A program made the position numbers and the translations under genes. A stretch of 64,000 bases of DNA, from NCBI RefSeq assembly GCF_003206045.1, contig NZ_PZJM01000004.1, positions 409,274 through 473,273 of the forward strand. The letters are read 5' to 3'. Origin of the DNA: Salinicola lusitanus (lineage in GTDB: Bacteria > Pseudomonadota > Gammaproteobacteria > Pseudomonadales > Halomonadaceae). The notes below the pieces were generated by a model that saw only the letters and a list, made by a program, of their open reading frames with translations, did no database searches and was not told the DNA's origin. Every line of letters begins with the position of its first letter. Positions within the stretch are counted from its first letter, which is position 1. This document shows, in pieces, positions 26,290 through 36,230 of the stretch.

Positions 26290-27180
26290 TTACTGGGCCG
26301 TGCCGTCGGTCCATTCGGCGACGACATCAGGATTCTCCTCGACCCACTTCTTGGCGTTCTCGTACGGATCCGAACCCTCTTCCTGGTTCATGAGCATGAC
26401 CTCACCCATCTGGTCCGGCGTCCAGTGGAAGTTGTCCAGGATAGCGTACGCCTGCGGCATCTTCTCTTTCAGACCCTTGTGAACGACGGTGTCGATGTGC
26501 TCGGCATCACCGTAGGCTTTCTTCGGATCGTCGAGATACTTGAGATCCCAGCGTGCGAACATCCAGTGCGGCGTCCAGCCGGTGACCACGATGTCCGCCT
26601 TGTCATCGATGGCACTCGCCAGTGCCGACGTCATGGCAGGACCGCTGCTCGACTGCAGCTGCATGTTGTCGAGGCCGTACTCGTCGATGGCATCTTCGGT
26701 CTGTGCCATCAGGCCGGCGCCGGGGTCGATACCCACGATCTTGTCGTCGAACAGGTCGGCGTTAGCGTTGAGATCGGCGATCGAGGAGACCTTCTCGTAG
26801 GTATAGACGGGGACGACCAGCCCCAGCTTGGTACCGTTGAGATTGGGCCCGAGGTCCTCGACCTGATCCTTCACCTTGGCCATGTAGTCGCCATGTGTGG
26901 TCGGCAGCCAGGCGGCGACCATGGCATCGGCATCACCGGTACCCACCGCCTGCCACATCACCGCGGCGCCCAGCGATTCCATCTCGACGTCGTAGCCCTG
27001 CTGCTCGAGCACGGCGCGCACCACGTTGGTGGAGGCGACTTCCGAGGCCCACTCGACATAGGCCAGCTTGACGGTGCCCTTGCTGTCCTGTGCCTGGGCC
27101 ACGCCGGCGGTCATGCTGAGGCCGGCGGCCATCATCAAGGCACCATAGCGAACGGCTTGCGACATTGCGTTGCGTGTCAT
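26290..27180 (-). CDS. proX: Glycine betaine/proline betaine ABC transporter, periplasmic binding protein
   Basis: 296 residues with a signal peptide ending near GVAQAQ. The OpuAC-type domain starts at KGTVKLAYVEWASEVASTN and continues with the betaine-loop features VTGWTPHWMFARWDLKYLDDP. It captures betaine-like osmolytes for the ProVW channel. The ATG at 27180 has GGGGAAAG upstream. It is last in the proV-proW-proX unit, 81 bases after proW. Choline or other quaternary amines are also possible substrates. Confidence 0.9.
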   Translation of the reverse strand: MTRNAMSQAVRYGALMMAAGLSMTAGVAQAQDSKGTVKLAYVEWASEVASTNVVRAVLEQQGYDVEMESLGAAVMWQAVGTGDADAMVAAWLPTTHGDYMAKVKDQVEDLGPNLNGTKLGLVVPVYTYEKVSSIADLNANADLFDDKIVGIDPGAGLMAQTEDAIDEYGLDNMQLQSSSGPAMTSALASAIDDKADIVVTGWTPHWMFARWDLKYLDDPKKAYGDAEHIDTVVHKGLKEKMPQAYAILDNFHWTPDQMGEVMLMNQEEGSDPYENAKKWVEENPDVVAEWTDGTAQ

Positions 27181-27261
27181 CGACTTTCCCCTTCTTGTGG
27201 TTTACGTACCGCGAGTCCGGCTGTCGGCGAGAAATTCGACGACAGCGGGCTCCACCCTGCT

Positions 27262-28104
27262 TCACTTTGTTTTCTTGCTGCCGCTGAGTGACTGTGTCAG
27301 GCGGTCGAGCAGCATCGCCATGATGACCACCGCAATGCCGGCCTCGAAGCCCTCGCCGGGACGCAGGCGTTGAATGGCCCGCCAGACCTCGCTGCCCAGG
27401 CCGTTGGCACCGATCATCGCCGCGATGACGACCATCGACAGGGCCAGCATGATGGTCTGGTTGATCCCGCCCATCAGGGTCGGCAGCGACAGTGGCAGCT
27501 GGACCTTGATCAGCTTCTGACTGCGGGTCGAGCCGTAGGCATCCGCCGCCTCGATCAGATCCTTCGGCACCTGCCGGATGCCCAGCGTGGTGAAGCGGAT
27601 GGCCGGCGGCATCGAGAAGATCACGGTGGCGAAAATGCCGGAGACCGAGCCGATGCCGAAAAACGGGATTGCCGGGATCAGGTAGACGAACGCCGGCATC
27701 GTCTGCATGAAGTCGAGTACCGGCATGATCACCCGATAGAACCGGTCGGATACCGCAGCCAGAATGCCCAGTGGCAACGCGATCACGATCGCTACCAGTG
27801 TCGCGATGACCACCAGCGTCAGGGTCTGGATCATCGGATTCCACAGGCCCAGATTCCAGATCAGCGCCAGGCCGGCCAGGCCGCCGATGGCCAGACGCCG
27901 GCCGCTGAGCTTCCAGCACAGCAGCACGACCAGCGCAATCAGCGCCCATTCAGGCAACCACATCAACCCGTCGTTGAGCAAATTGATGCCGCTTTGCGTC
28001 CCTCGCGAGATCGCTCGGGTGACGCCGGAAAACTCGGTGGTCAGGAAATCGAGCCCGCTCTCGATCCAGTTGCCCAGCGGGATTCTCGGAATATCGAAAT
28101 CCAT
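27262..28104 (-). CDS. proW: Glycine betaine/proline betaine ABC transporter, permease
   Basis: 280 residues, with about six membrane helices and the BPD-type EAA loop DLIEAADAYGSTRSQKLIKVQLPLS cut by the ATPase. It is the channel of the betaine importer. Its start overlaps the proV stop by one base (TAATG), so translation is likely coupled. Confidence 0.93.
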   Translation of the reverse strand: MDFDIPRIPLGNWIESGLDFLTTEFSGVTRAISRGTQSGINLLNDGLMWLPEWALIALVVLLCWKLSGRRLAIGGLAGLALIWNLGLWNPMIQTLTLVVIATLVAIVIALPLGILAAVSDRFYRVIMPVLDFMQTMPAFVYLIPAIPFFGIGSVSGIFATVIFSMPPAIRFTTLGIRQVPKDLIEAADAYGSTRSQKLIKVQLPLSLPTLMGGINQTIMLALSMVVIAAMIGANGLGSEVWRAIQRLRPGEGFEAGIAVVIMAMLLDRLTQSLSGSKKTK

Positions 28105-29306
28105 TATTGTTCTCCCGTCTGAGCCAGTTGTTCGAGTACGGCACCCTTGACGATCACGCCCAGCAGGCGCTGCTGGTCATCGATGACTGCCACCGGATAA
28201 CTCTTGCCCTGAAACATGGGATAGAGCGTCGCCAGCGGCTCATCGGGTCCGATGTGGGGAAAGTCCGTGATCAGCAGCTCTTGTATCGAATCCTTGCCGG
28301 CCCTCGCCGCCTCATCGACATCATCGACCTCGACGATGCCCAGCAGCTTGCGTTCGCGGTCGACGACGTAGATGGAGTCCAGCGCATTCTCGCTCATCTT
28401 GCGCAGTGCGGTTCGCGGGCCGTCGTCGTGATGGGCGGTGGCGCGCACCGGACGCATCACCCGGCGGGAGGTGACGACCCGGGAGCGGTCCACCCCCTCG
28501 GTGAAACGGGCGACGTAGTCATCCGCGGGCTGCGTCAATACCTCTTCAGGGGTGCCGATCTGCACGATCTCGCCGTCACGGAGCAGAATGATGCGGTCGC
28601 CGATGTGGAGGGCTTCATCGAGATCGTGGGTGATGAAGATCGTGGTCTTTTTCATCCGGTGCTGCAGTTCGATCAACTCCTGCTGCATGTCCCGTCGGAT
28701 CAGCGGATCGAGGGCGGAGAACGCCTCGTCCATCAGCAGTACGCTGGCGTCGTTGGCCAGCGCGCGAGCCAGCCCGACCCGCTGCTGCATGCCCCCGGAA
28801 AGCTGATTGGGATAGGCATGCTCCCACCCCTCCAGCCCGACCTGCTTGAGCGCGTTCTTGGCTTTCTCGGCTCGCTCGGCCTTGTCGACGCCGCGAATCT
28901 CGAGACCGTACTCGGCATTCATCTGCACGGTCCGGTGCGGAAACAGCGCGAAGTTCTGGAACACCATCGAGAAGTGTCGGCGCCGGCACTGCAACAACGC
29001 CTTGTCACTGAGCTGGGGGATGTTCTCGCCGCCGATGATGATGTCGCCTTCGGTGGGCTCGATCAGGCGGTTGAGGCAGCGGATCAGCGTCGACTTGCCC
29101 GAGCCGGAGAGCCCCATGATGACGAGAAGCTCGCCCTCCCGGACATCGAAATTGATGTTGGAGAGACCGAGCGTCTGCCCGGTCTTTTCGAGGATCTGGG
29201 CACGATTGAGACCCTCGTCGCGTAGTTTGAGTGCTTTCTTGGCGTCGTCGCCGAACACCTTGCTCAAGTTCCGCACTTGAATCTTGGTTTGCTGTGTGTC
29301 GGTCAT
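28104..29306 (-). CDS. proV: Glycine betaine/proline betaine ABC transporter, ATPase
   Basis: 400 residues. Walker A GLSGSGKST lies near residue 70, the ABC signature is LSGGMQQRVGLARAL and Walker B is LLMDEAFSALDPL. Two CBS domains occupy about residues 280-400 (LLGIVEVDDVDEAARAG and AVIDDQQRLLGVIVKG); in related OpuA systems such domains sense ionic strength. It is first in the operon. The ribosome site before 29306 is weak. Confidence 0.95.
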   Translation of the reverse strand: MTDTQQTKIQVRNLSKVFGDDAKKALKLRDEGLNRAQILEKTGQTLGLSNINFDVREGELLVIMGLSGSGKSTLIRCLNRLIEPTEGDIIIGGENIPQLSDKALLQCRRRHFSMVFQNFALFPHRTVQMNAEYGLEIRGVDKAERAEKAKNALKQVGLEGWEHAYPNQLSGGMQQRVGLARALANDASVLLMDEAFSALDPLIRRDMQQELIELQHRMKKTTIFITHDLDEALHIGDRIILLRDGEIVQIGTPEEVLTQPADDYVARFTEGVDRSRVVTSRRVMRPVRATAHHDDGPRTALRKMSENALDSIYVVDRERKLLGIVEVDDVDEAARAGKDSIQELLITDFPHIGPDEPLATLYPMFQGKSYPVAVIDDQQRLLGVIVKGAVLEQLAQTGEQ

Positions 29307-29397
29307 GTCAGGCCTAGGTTGGCAAAGCAGAAAATGTCCTTCACGCCGTTGTCAGGATGCGTGTCGAACGGTATCTGTTGGTGTTGTTAGGTTTCGT

Positions 29398-29426
29398 ATC
29401 ATACGGTTTTATCAATATCCCTTCAA
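29398..29426 (-). promoter_or_regulatory. Probable proVWX promoter
   Basis: On the minus strand TTGAAG (29421-29426) is followed after 17 bases by TATGAT (29398-29403). It lies about 90 bases before proV in an A+T-rich stretch, in line with an osmotically controlled promoter. Confidence 0.55.
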
Positions 29427-29486
29427 ACGACAATATCTTATAATTGAATGAGCGTTCAAACGGCTCCAGCCCCCCTCCTTCGTTGG

Positions 29487-32270
29487 TCAATCCATCGCCG
29501 CATCGAGACGATGACGTTGCCAGTCGCTCTGCGGCTCATTCAGTTTCAGCGTGGCTTCAACGGTGCCCTCCTCGACGTTGGTGCGCAGTTCGAACCCGAG
29601 CGAGGTCAGCAGCCGGCGCATCGGCAGGTTGTCGCTGAGGATCGTGCCCTCCATGACCAGCGTCCCCACCTGCCGACTGTAGTCGATCATCTTCCGCATC
29701 AATCGGCGCCCCAGGCCGCTGCCGTGGAGGTCGTCCCGAACGATGATCGAGAATTCGGTGCGGATGTTGTCGGAGTCGTTCCATACCCTCACTACCCCAA
29801 GCATCTCTTCCGAAGGTGAAGCAGTGCCAGCTGCCCCGCTCTGCTGCCCGCCAGCCTGCTCGACGCGCCGGACCGCAATGAACGCCATCTGGCGGTCATA
29901 GTTGATCTGGCTCAGCTGTGACAGCTCCCGGGGTGACAGTACGGCCTTGTGGTGGAAGTAGCGGTAACGGATGCTCTGCTCGGATAGGAAGGTATGGAAA
30001 TGGGTGATCAGCGGGGCATCCTCGCCGCGGATCGGCCGGATCTCGATCTCCATGCCGTTCAATGTCACGGTTTCCCGCAACTGCTCCGGGTAAGGCATGA
30101 TCGCCTGGGTCGACGCCGGCCCCAGGTCGAGCGCGAAGTCGACCGCCATCATCCCCTCGTGATTGAGCAGCAGCGGGTTGATCTCTAGCCCCTTGAGGCG
30201 CGGCAGATCCGAAGCCATCTGGGACAGCTTGACCAGCAGCCGGGCGACCCAGCCGACGGCGCTGTCCGGGTCCTCGCTGTGCTCCCGGATCAGGCGGCCC
30301 GCCCGGGTACGGTCCATCAGCTCCTCCGCCAGGCGCATGTTGAGCGGTGGCAGCGCCGTCTGGCGGTCGGCCATGACGTCGACCTTGTAGCCGCCCATGC
30401 CGAACACGATGACCGGGCCGAACTCCGCATCCCGCGTGATGCCAGCACAGAGCTGCAGCGACCCCTTGCCGCGCTGCATGGTCTGGAGGCAGTAGCTGTA
30501 GATGGGGCTGTTGGGCAGCGCCTCGCCAACACGCGCCTCCAGTCGTACGACGGCGTCCACGACGCTGCCCGGCTGCTCCAGATCCTGGACCAGCGAGGTG
30601 GCCTGCCGCCGCGACTCGCCCCAGTAACGAAACGGCTCGCAGTTGTCGCGGTGGACGATCTTGACGGCCCAAGGGCCCTGCAGTCGCTCGGTGGCCCGCT
30701 CCGCCTGCTCGAGATCGAACACGTACTCGCTGGGCGCACATTCGATGCCGTAGGCGGCCAGTACCTCACCGGTCTCCTGGTGCGTCAGCCGGTCTCGCCG
30801 GCGGTTCAGGGCGTCGTCGATAAGCGCATGGCAACGCTGCCGGCTTCCAGTACTGGAGTCGAACGGCAGCGAGGGAGGCGTCTCCTGCAGTAGATGCTGG
30901 ACCTGGCGATAGCGCACCAGGTGGAGGAAGGCCCTGACGGCCTTTTCCGGCGACACGTAGCTGGGAATGCCGGCACGATTGCAGGCCGCACGGGCCTCTA
31001 GCGCCTCCTTCAGACCCATCCAGCTCACCAGCAGGCGGTGGCGGAAGCGCTGGCGCGCCTCGATCAGCATGTTGGCCGTGGCCAGCGATGGCGCCAGCCG
31101 CGTCGGCGCGTGAAGCACCAGAACCGCGTCGACATTGGGATCGCGGGCCACGATCTCCAGTGCACTCAGATAGTCTTCCGGGGTCGCCCTGCCGCCCAGG
31201 TCAACCGGGTTGCGCCCCGGTCTGCTGACATCCAGCCGGCGCTCCTTCAAGGCGTCGGCGGCCGTCTCACCGAGCTCTGCCAGCCGGCCCCCGCCATCGA
31301 TCAACCTGTCGATCGCCAGCAGCGCCGGGCCCACGCCGTTCGAAACGATCGCCAGACGGTCGCCTTTCGGCGGCTTGAGCCGCGACAGCGTCTCCAGGGC
31401 ATCGAACAGTTCGTCGGAATCACCGACCCGCACCACCCCGGCCCGGGCCAGCGCGGCATCGACGATGGCGTCTCGGCGATCGACCCCCGCAGTCGGCGAC
31501 ACCGGCCTGAGCGTCGCCTCGGCGGTACACCCGCTCTTGATCGCCAGCACCAGCCGGTTGCGCGACGATTCCCGCAGCGCCGTCATGAAGTGCCGTGCAT
31601 TGCCGAAGGCTTCCAGGTGCAGCAGTAGCGCCCGGCAGCGACCGGACTGGTTCAGATAGTCGATGAGGTCGGGCAACTGCACGTCGAGGCTGTCGCCCAG
31701 CGTGACAAGATGGGAAAAACCCACCTCGCGACCGGCGGCCCAGTCGATCATCGCGTTCCCCAGCATCCCCGACTGGCCGAGGTAGGCGACGCTGCCATCG
31801 CCTATCGGCTGGCTGGCGTAGGTGGCATTGAGCTTCATGGAAGGCACGGCGACGCCCAGGCACTCCGGTCCGAGCACGCGCATGCCGGAGCGCAATGTCG
31901 CCCGTTCCAGTCGCGCGCGCAACGCCTTGCCGTCGCGGGAATCGTCTTCCAGCGACGCGCCACCCGAGACGATCAGCGCGGCCCTGACCTGCCGGCGTCC
32001 CAGCCGCTCCAGCACCGCCGGGACCCCGCTCAGCGGAGAGCAGACGATGGCGAGATCGGGGATCTCGGGAAGATCGGCGATGCGCCGGAAGCAGGTCACG
32101 CCATGAACCTCCTGGTATCCCCGGGGATTGATCGCCCATACCGGCCCCGCAAAGCCGGCCTGCAGCAGATTCTGCAGGACGATTCCCCCCATCGATTCCG
32201 GTTTGGGGGAGGCGCCGATCACCACCAGTGATCTCGGCGCGAAAAAACGGCGCAGGAATTGCGTGGCCAC
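29487..32270 (-). CDS. pat: Pat/PatZ-type protein lysine acetyltransferase
   Basis: 927 residues. The first about 700 resemble ADP-forming acyl-CoA synthetase (CoA-binding SLVVIGASPKPES), and the last about 160 form a GNAT acetyltransferase with RDDLHGSGLGRRLMRKMIDY. Where active ligases carry a phosphorylated histidine (SHTG), this protein reads SPTAGVD, so the ligase half is probably regulatory, as in PatZ. Such enzymes acetylate and inactivate acetyl-CoA synthetase and other targets. I chose the GTG at 32270 because GAGG lies six bases upstream; a GTG at 32282 would add four residues. It is divergent from a deacetylase-like gene. Confidence 0.9.
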   Translation of the reverse strand: MATQFLRRFFAPRSLVVIGASPKPESMGGIVLQNLLQAGFAGPVWAINPRGYQEVHGVTCFRRIADLPEIPDLAIVCSPLSGVPAVLERLGRRQVRAALIVSGGASLEDDSRDGKALRARLERATLRSGMRVLGPECLGVAVPSMKLNATYASQPIGDGSVAYLGQSGMLGNAMIDWAAGREVGFSHLVTLGDSLDVQLPDLIDYLNQSGRCRALLLHLEAFGNARHFMTALRESSRNRLVLAIKSGCTAEATLRPVSPTAGVDRRDAIVDAALARAGVVRVGDSDELFDALETLSRLKPPKGDRLAIVSNGVGPALLAIDRLIDGGGRLAELGETAADALKERRLDVSRPGRNPVDLGGRATPEDYLSALEIVARDPNVDAVLVLHAPTRLAPSLATANMLIEARQRFRHRLLVSWMGLKEALEARAACNRAGIPSYVSPEKAVRAFLHLVRYRQVQHLLQETPPSLPFDSSTGSRQRCHALIDDALNRRRDRLTHQETGEVLAAYGIECAPSEYVFDLEQAERATERLQGPWAVKIVHRDNCEPFRYWGESRRQATSLVQDLEQPGSVVDAVVRLEARVGEALPNSPIYSYCLQTMQRGKGSLQLCAGITRDAEFGPVIVFGMGGYKVDVMADRQTALPPLNMRLAEELMDRTRAGRLIREHSEDPDSAVGWVARLLVKLSQMASDLPRLKGLEINPLLLNHEGMMAVDFALDLGPASTQAIMPYPEQLRETVTLNGMEIEIRPIRGEDAPLITHFHTFLSEQSIRYRYFHHKAVLSPRELSQLSQINYDRQMAFIAVRRVEQAGGQQSGAAGTASPSEEMLGVVRVWNDSDNIRTEFSIIVRDDLHGSGLGRRLMRKMIDYSRQVGTLVMEGTILSDNLPMRRLLTSLGFELRTNVEEGTVEATLKLNEPQSDWQRHRLDAAMD

Positions 32271-32424
32271 CGTGAACCTCACGACGTCGACAAGGATGCG
32301 TTCAACCCTACACGGTCACGTCATCGAGGTTCAGACCCTAGACCAAAGTCGAAGCGAGACAATGTGACTTGTTGCGCCGGCCTCGCCCAGAATGGAGCTA
32401 CCTCGAACCGGCCGGCGAGTCTCA

Positions 32425-33360
32425 ATGATCACCTCCTATCTCACCCACCCCGATATCGCGCTGCACGACATGGGCTCCCATCACCCGGAGTCTCCCATGC
32501 GGCTCGAGGCCATCCGCGCCAGGCTCATGCTCAGCGGGGTTCTGCAGCAGACGATGCAGTCGGAACCCGGCCCGGTATCGACGCTCCAGCTCGAGAGGGT
32601 GCACGCCCCAGATTACCTCAGCGCGCTCGATGTCCAGCAACCGCAAAGCGGCCTCCAGCAACTCGATAGCGACACCCGCATGGGGCCTTACTCGCTGGCT
32701 GCGGCATCGCTCGCGGCGGGCGCGGCGGTCCGCGGTGTCGATCTGGTCTGCGGCAACCGCGCCGACAACGTGTTCTGTGCCGTTCGGCCACCTGGCCATC
32801 ACGCCGAGCGCGCGCTGGCGATGGGGTTCTGCTTCTACAACAACGTCGCCGTGGCGGCCGCCCATGCCAGGGCCGCCCATGGCATCGAGCGAATCGCCAT
32901 CCTCGATTTCGATGTCCATCAGGGCAACGGTACGCTGGATATCTTTCACGACGATCCCGCGATACTGGTCTGCAGCAGTTACCAGGAAGCGTTCTACCCG
33001 TGGCGCTATCTGACCGGAGCGTGGCCCAACATCGTCAATACTCCCTTGCCTGCCGGTACCGGCAGCCTGGGGTTCAGGACCGCCGTCGAGCGGAACTGGC
33101 TGCCGGCGCTGGAGCGTCACCGGCCTCAACTGGTGCTTCTCTCCAGCGGCTTCGATGCTCACCGTGACGACCCGCTGGGCCAGTTGGCCCTCGGTCACGA
33201 GGATTTTCACTGGGTGACCACGCTCGCCATGGATGTCGCTCGCCGTCACGCCGGCGGCAAGCTGGTCTCGGTGCTGGAGGGTGGTTATCACCTCAAGACC
33301 TTGCCACTGAGCGTCGAGGCGCACCTGATCGCGCTGCTGGGTCACGCCTATTCGGTCTGA
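32425..33360 (+). CDS. Histone-deacetylase/acetoin-utilisation family hydrolase
   Basis: 311 residues of the zinc-dependent HDAC/AcuC/AphA family. Motifs: PPGHHAERALAMGFC (paired catalytic His), ILDFDVHQGNGT (zinc-binding Asp and His), SSGFDAHRDDPLG (zinc Asp) and EGGYHLKTL near the C-terminus. It removes acetyl groups from lysine or polyamine-type substrates. The start at 32425 leaves 154 bases to the divergent pat gene. Polyamine or acetylated osmolyte deacetylation is as possible as protein deacetylation. Confidence 0.88.
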   Translation: MITSYLTHPDIALHDMGSHHPESPMRLEAIRARLMLSGVLQQTMQSEPGPVSTLQLERVHAPDYLSALDVQQPQSGLQQLDSDTRMGPYSLAAASLAAGAAVRGVDLVCGNRADNVFCAVRPPGHHAERALAMGFCFYNNVAVAAAHARAAHGIERIAILDFDVHQGNGTLDIFHDDPAILVCSSYQEAFYPWRYLTGAWPNIVNTPLPAGTGSLGFRTAVERNWLPALERHRPQLVLLSSGFDAHRDDPLGQLALGHEDFHWVTTLAMDVARRHAGGKLVSVLEGGYHLKTLPLSVEAHLIALLGHAYSV

Positions 33361-33470
33361 GGTAGCGGAGAGGTCGTTCTCGGCGCAGAGCCGCCGCCTC
33401 ACGCTGTGATATTCTTGCACTCCGACACGAGACAACGACTCGACACTCCACGCTCCCGACAGAGAGTTTC

Positions 33471-34103
33471 ATGGCCGCCAGTAACGATCAGGATGCCGCA
33501 CTGCGAATCGCCGCCGGTCGCAAAGCCTTCGTCGAGCCCCTGCGTCTGGGCGAACGGCTCAAGGAGATACGGCTCTCGAACCAGTGGACATTGGGCGACG
33601 TCAGCACGCGTACCGGCCTGGCCCGATCGACGCTATCCAAGATCGAGAACGATCAGATCTCGCCGACGTTCACCGCGGTCCAGAAGCTGATTACCGGCTT
33701 GGGCATCGATCTCCCCCAACTACTCAAGCCGACCAAACCCAGGCGCCAGTCCAGCGGCCGACGCGATCTCACCCCGCGTGGCGACGGCAAGCGCCACCCC
33801 ACTCCCACTTATGAGCACGAGCTGCTCTCATGCCAGTTGGCGCAGAAGCGCATGATCCCGTTCAAGACCATCGTGCGAGCGCGTCACTTCGAGGAGTTCC
33901 AGGAGTGGGTCCGCCACGACGGCGAAGAGTTTCTGATGATTCTCGAAGGGGAGATTCTGATCTATTCGGAACTCTACGAACCCTTGGCGATGGCAGCCGG
34001 CGATTCGCTCTATTTCGACAGCGACATGGGCCACGCCCTGGTCTCCACCAGTCCGAACGATGCCGTGGTGCTCTCGGTCTGCACGCCCGGCGATAACGAC
34101 TGA
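33471..34103 (+). CDS. XRE-family regulator with cupin sensor domain
   Basis: 210 residues. The helix-turn-helix at about 28-80 reads LGERLKEIRLSNQWTLGDVSTRTGLARSTLSKIEN; a linker rich in Arg and Pro follows; a cupin domain covers about 140-205 (EFLMILEGEILIYSE, GDSLYFDSDMGHALVST). This layout is that of metabolite-sensing repressors. The ligand and targets cannot be told; a link to the neighbouring acetylation genes is possible but unproved. Confidence 0.85.
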   Translation: MAASNDQDAALRIAAGRKAFVEPLRLGERLKEIRLSNQWTLGDVSTRTGLARSTLSKIENDQISPTFTAVQKLITGLGIDLPQLLKPTKPRRQSSGRRDLTPRGDGKRHPTPTYEHELLSCQLAQKRMIPFKTIVRARHFEEFQEWVRHDGEEFLMILEGEILIYSELYEPLAMAAGDSLYFDSDMGHALVSTSPNDAVVLSVCTPGDND

Positions 34104-34165
34104 CCGAGACGGCACGAACGTCCGACCCTGACTGCCACTCATCCTCCACGACAGGAGCTCCTGCT

Positions 34166-34501
34166 ATGCACCACCTCGATGAGCAGACCCGCACCGAACT
34201 GGAAGCGGCCGCCTTTCGTCGGCTGCTTCGCCATCTGGACGCGAACAAGGACGTCCAGAACATCGACCTGATGATCCTGGCGGATTTCTGCCGCAACTGT
34301 CTCTCCAAGTGGCTGGTCAGCGCGGCCGAGACGCGGGGCGCCGAGCTGGATTATGAAACGGCGCGCGAGTACGTCTATGGCATGCCCTACGCCGAATGGA
34401 AGGCGCATCATCAGGCACCGGCGACCGACGAGCAGCTCGCCGCGCTGGAAGCACGTCAGGCACGCAAGGCCGGCGCCGACGGCAGTCGGGAGGAAGCATG
34501 A
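34166..34501 (+). CDS. DUF1244 family protein
   Basis: 111 residues. The DUF1244 core is seen in AAAFRRLLRHLDANKDVQNIDLMILADFCRNCLSKWL and YVYGMPYAEWKAHHQ. Function unknown. The ATG is preceded by AGGAG, and its end overlaps moaB by four bases (ATGA). Confidence 0.88.
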   Translation: MHHLDEQTRTELEAAAFRRLLRHLDANKDVQNIDLMILADFCRNCLSKWLVSAAETRGAELDYETAREYVYGMPYAEWKAHHQAPATDEQLAALEARQARKAGADGSREEA

Positions 34502-35028
34502 GCGACTCGGCCATGATTCCGCTGTCGATCGCGGTACTGACGATATCGGACACCCGGGACGAAGCCAGCGATCGCTCCGGGCAGACCCTCGTCGGCCGCC
34601 TCGAAGCGGCAGGCCATCGCCTTGCCGAGAAACGCATCGTACCTGACGACGTCTATCGGATTCGGGCCGTGGTCGCGGGCTGGATCGCCGATGATGGCGT
34701 GCAGGTCGTGCTGACGACCGGCGGCACCGGCTTCACCGGCCGGGACTCCACGCCCGAGGCCGTCGCCCCGCTGCTCGACAAGCGCATCGAAGGCTTCGGT
34801 GAGCTGTTCCGGCAGCTCTCGTTCGAGGAGATCGGCAGCTCGACCGTACAGAGCCGCTGCCTGGGCGGGCTATCCAACGCGACCGTGATCTTCTGCCTGC
34901 CGGGGTCGACCGGTGCCTGCCGCACCGGCTGGGATCGGATTCTCCAGGAGCAGTTGGATAGCCGTCACCGACCCTGCAACTTCGCCAATCTGGTGATCCC
35001 GGGAAGAGGCACGCAGGATCATGGCTGA
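34498..35028 (+). CDS. moaB: Molybdopterin adenylyltransferase-type MoaB
   Basis: 176 residues of the MoaB/MogA fold: [17 protein letters not shown] binds the pterin phosphate, and [28 protein letters not shown] follows. It takes part in molybdenum cofactor synthesis by adenylating molybdopterin; the exact substrate in this host is inferred. It overlaps DUF1244 upstream and moeA downstream (8 bases). Confidence 0.9.
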   Translation: MSDSAMIPLSIAVLTISDTRDEASDRSGQTLVGRLEAAGHRLAEKRIVPDDVYRIRAVVAGWIADDGVQVVLTTGGTGFTGRDSTPEAVAPLLDKRIEGFGELFRQLSFEEIGSSTVQSRCLGGLSNATVIFCLPGSTGACRTGWDRILQEQLDSRHRPCNFANLVIPGRGTQDHG

Positions 35029-36223
35029 CAGAAATCAGGGTGAACTCCAGAGCGTCGAACGTGCCCTAGAAGCGCTGCTCGAGGGCGTCTCGCGGCTCGA
35101 GGGCGAGCGCATCGCCTGCCCGGACGCCGACGGCCGGGTGCTGGTGGACGATGTGCGGGCCGCCATCGATGTACCGCCGGCAGATAACAGTGCCATGGAT
35201 GGATTCGCGCTGGCCAGCGCGGACAGTGGCAGGCAACTGCCGATCTCCCAACGCATTCCCGCCGGCCAGCCAGCGCAGCCGCTGACGCCCGGCACCTGCG
35301 CGCGGATCTTCACCGGCAGCGAGATACCGACCGGGGCCGACTGCGTGGCGATCCAGGAAAATGTCGAAGTGGTCGGGGATACCGCGATCGTTCCGGTGAC
35401 CCAGGCTGGACAAAACGTGAGACGTCGTGGGCTGGACGTGACCATGGGGCAGCCGCTGCTCGGCGCCGGCACGCGCCTGGGCGCGGCCGCGCTGGGGCTG
35501 CTCGCTGGCCAGGGTTGCACGACGGTCGATGTGGTCAGGCGGCCGAGAGTGGCACTGCTGCTCACCGGCGACGAGATCGTCGAGCCCGGCCAGCCCCTGT
35601 CACGCGGACAGATCTACAATAGCAACGGCCCGATGCTGGCCACGCTGATCCGACGCTTCGGTGGCGAGCTGGTCAGCCAGGTCCGGGTTGCCGACGATTC
35701 CGGCACCACCCTGGCACGCCTGGAGGAAGCCGCGGCCGTTGCCGATGTCATCGTGACCACGGGCGGTGTCAGCGTCGGCGAGGAAGATCACGTCAAGCCG
35801 GCGCTGGAACGTCTCGGAACGCTCTCGCTGTGGCGACTGGCGATGCGACCGGGCAAGCCACTGGCGCTGGGGACGATCGGCTCCACGCGCCTTGTAGGGC
35901 TGCCCGGCAACCCGGTATCGAGCTATGTCGGCGCCTGGCTCTACCTGCGGCCACTGCTGGGCAGACTCCAGGGCTGCTCCGACCAGGAGTCGCTTCCGGT
36001 GATCAGCGCCGAGGCCCAGTTCGAGACCCGTACCCAGGGTCGACGTCACTACATGCGCGCCAATCTCGAGTTTCACGGTGAGCGCATCCTTGCCACGCCC
36101 TACCCCGAACAGAGCTCGGCGGTCCTGACCTCCTGCGCCGAGACGAATGCCTTTGCCGTCATCCCGGCCGACAGCCATATTCGTCCCGGTGATCGGGTCG
36201 ACTGTCTGTGGCTGCAGGGCTAG
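35021..36223 (+). CDS. moeA: Molybdopterin molybdenumtransferase
   Basis: 400 residues; inserts molybdate into adenylated molybdopterin. The segments ADNSAMDGFAL, VTTGGVSVGEEDHVKPAL and GLPGNPVSSYVGAW are family hallmarks. Translationally coupled to moaB. No molybdate transporter or molybdoenzyme is adjacent. Confidence 0.95.
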   Translation: MADRNQGELQSVERALEALLEGVSRLEGERIACPDADGRVLVDDVRAAIDVPPADNSAMDGFALASADSGRQLPISQRIPAGQPAQPLTPGTCARIFTGSEIPTGADCVAIQENVEVVGDTAIVPVTQAGQNVRRRGLDVTMGQPLLGAGTRLGAAALGLLAGQGCTTVDVVRRPRVALLLTGDEIVEPGQPLSRGQIYNSNGPMLATLIRRFGGELVSQVRVADDSGTTLARLEEAAAVADVIVTTGGVSVGEEDHVKPALERLGTLSLWRLAMRPGKPLALGTIGSTRLVGLPGNPVSSYVGAWLYLRPLLGRLQGCSDQESLPVISAEAQFETRTQGRRHYMRANLEFHGERILATPYPEQSSAVLTSCAETNAFAVIPADSHIRPGDRVDCLWLQG

Positions 36224-36230
36224 GGCCGGG

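Noticed and set aside
28107-29225. A 372-codon plus-strand frame opposite proV
   Set aside because: Antisense to a clear ABC ATPase gene; composition is His/Asp/Gln-rich as expected for a mirrored frame.
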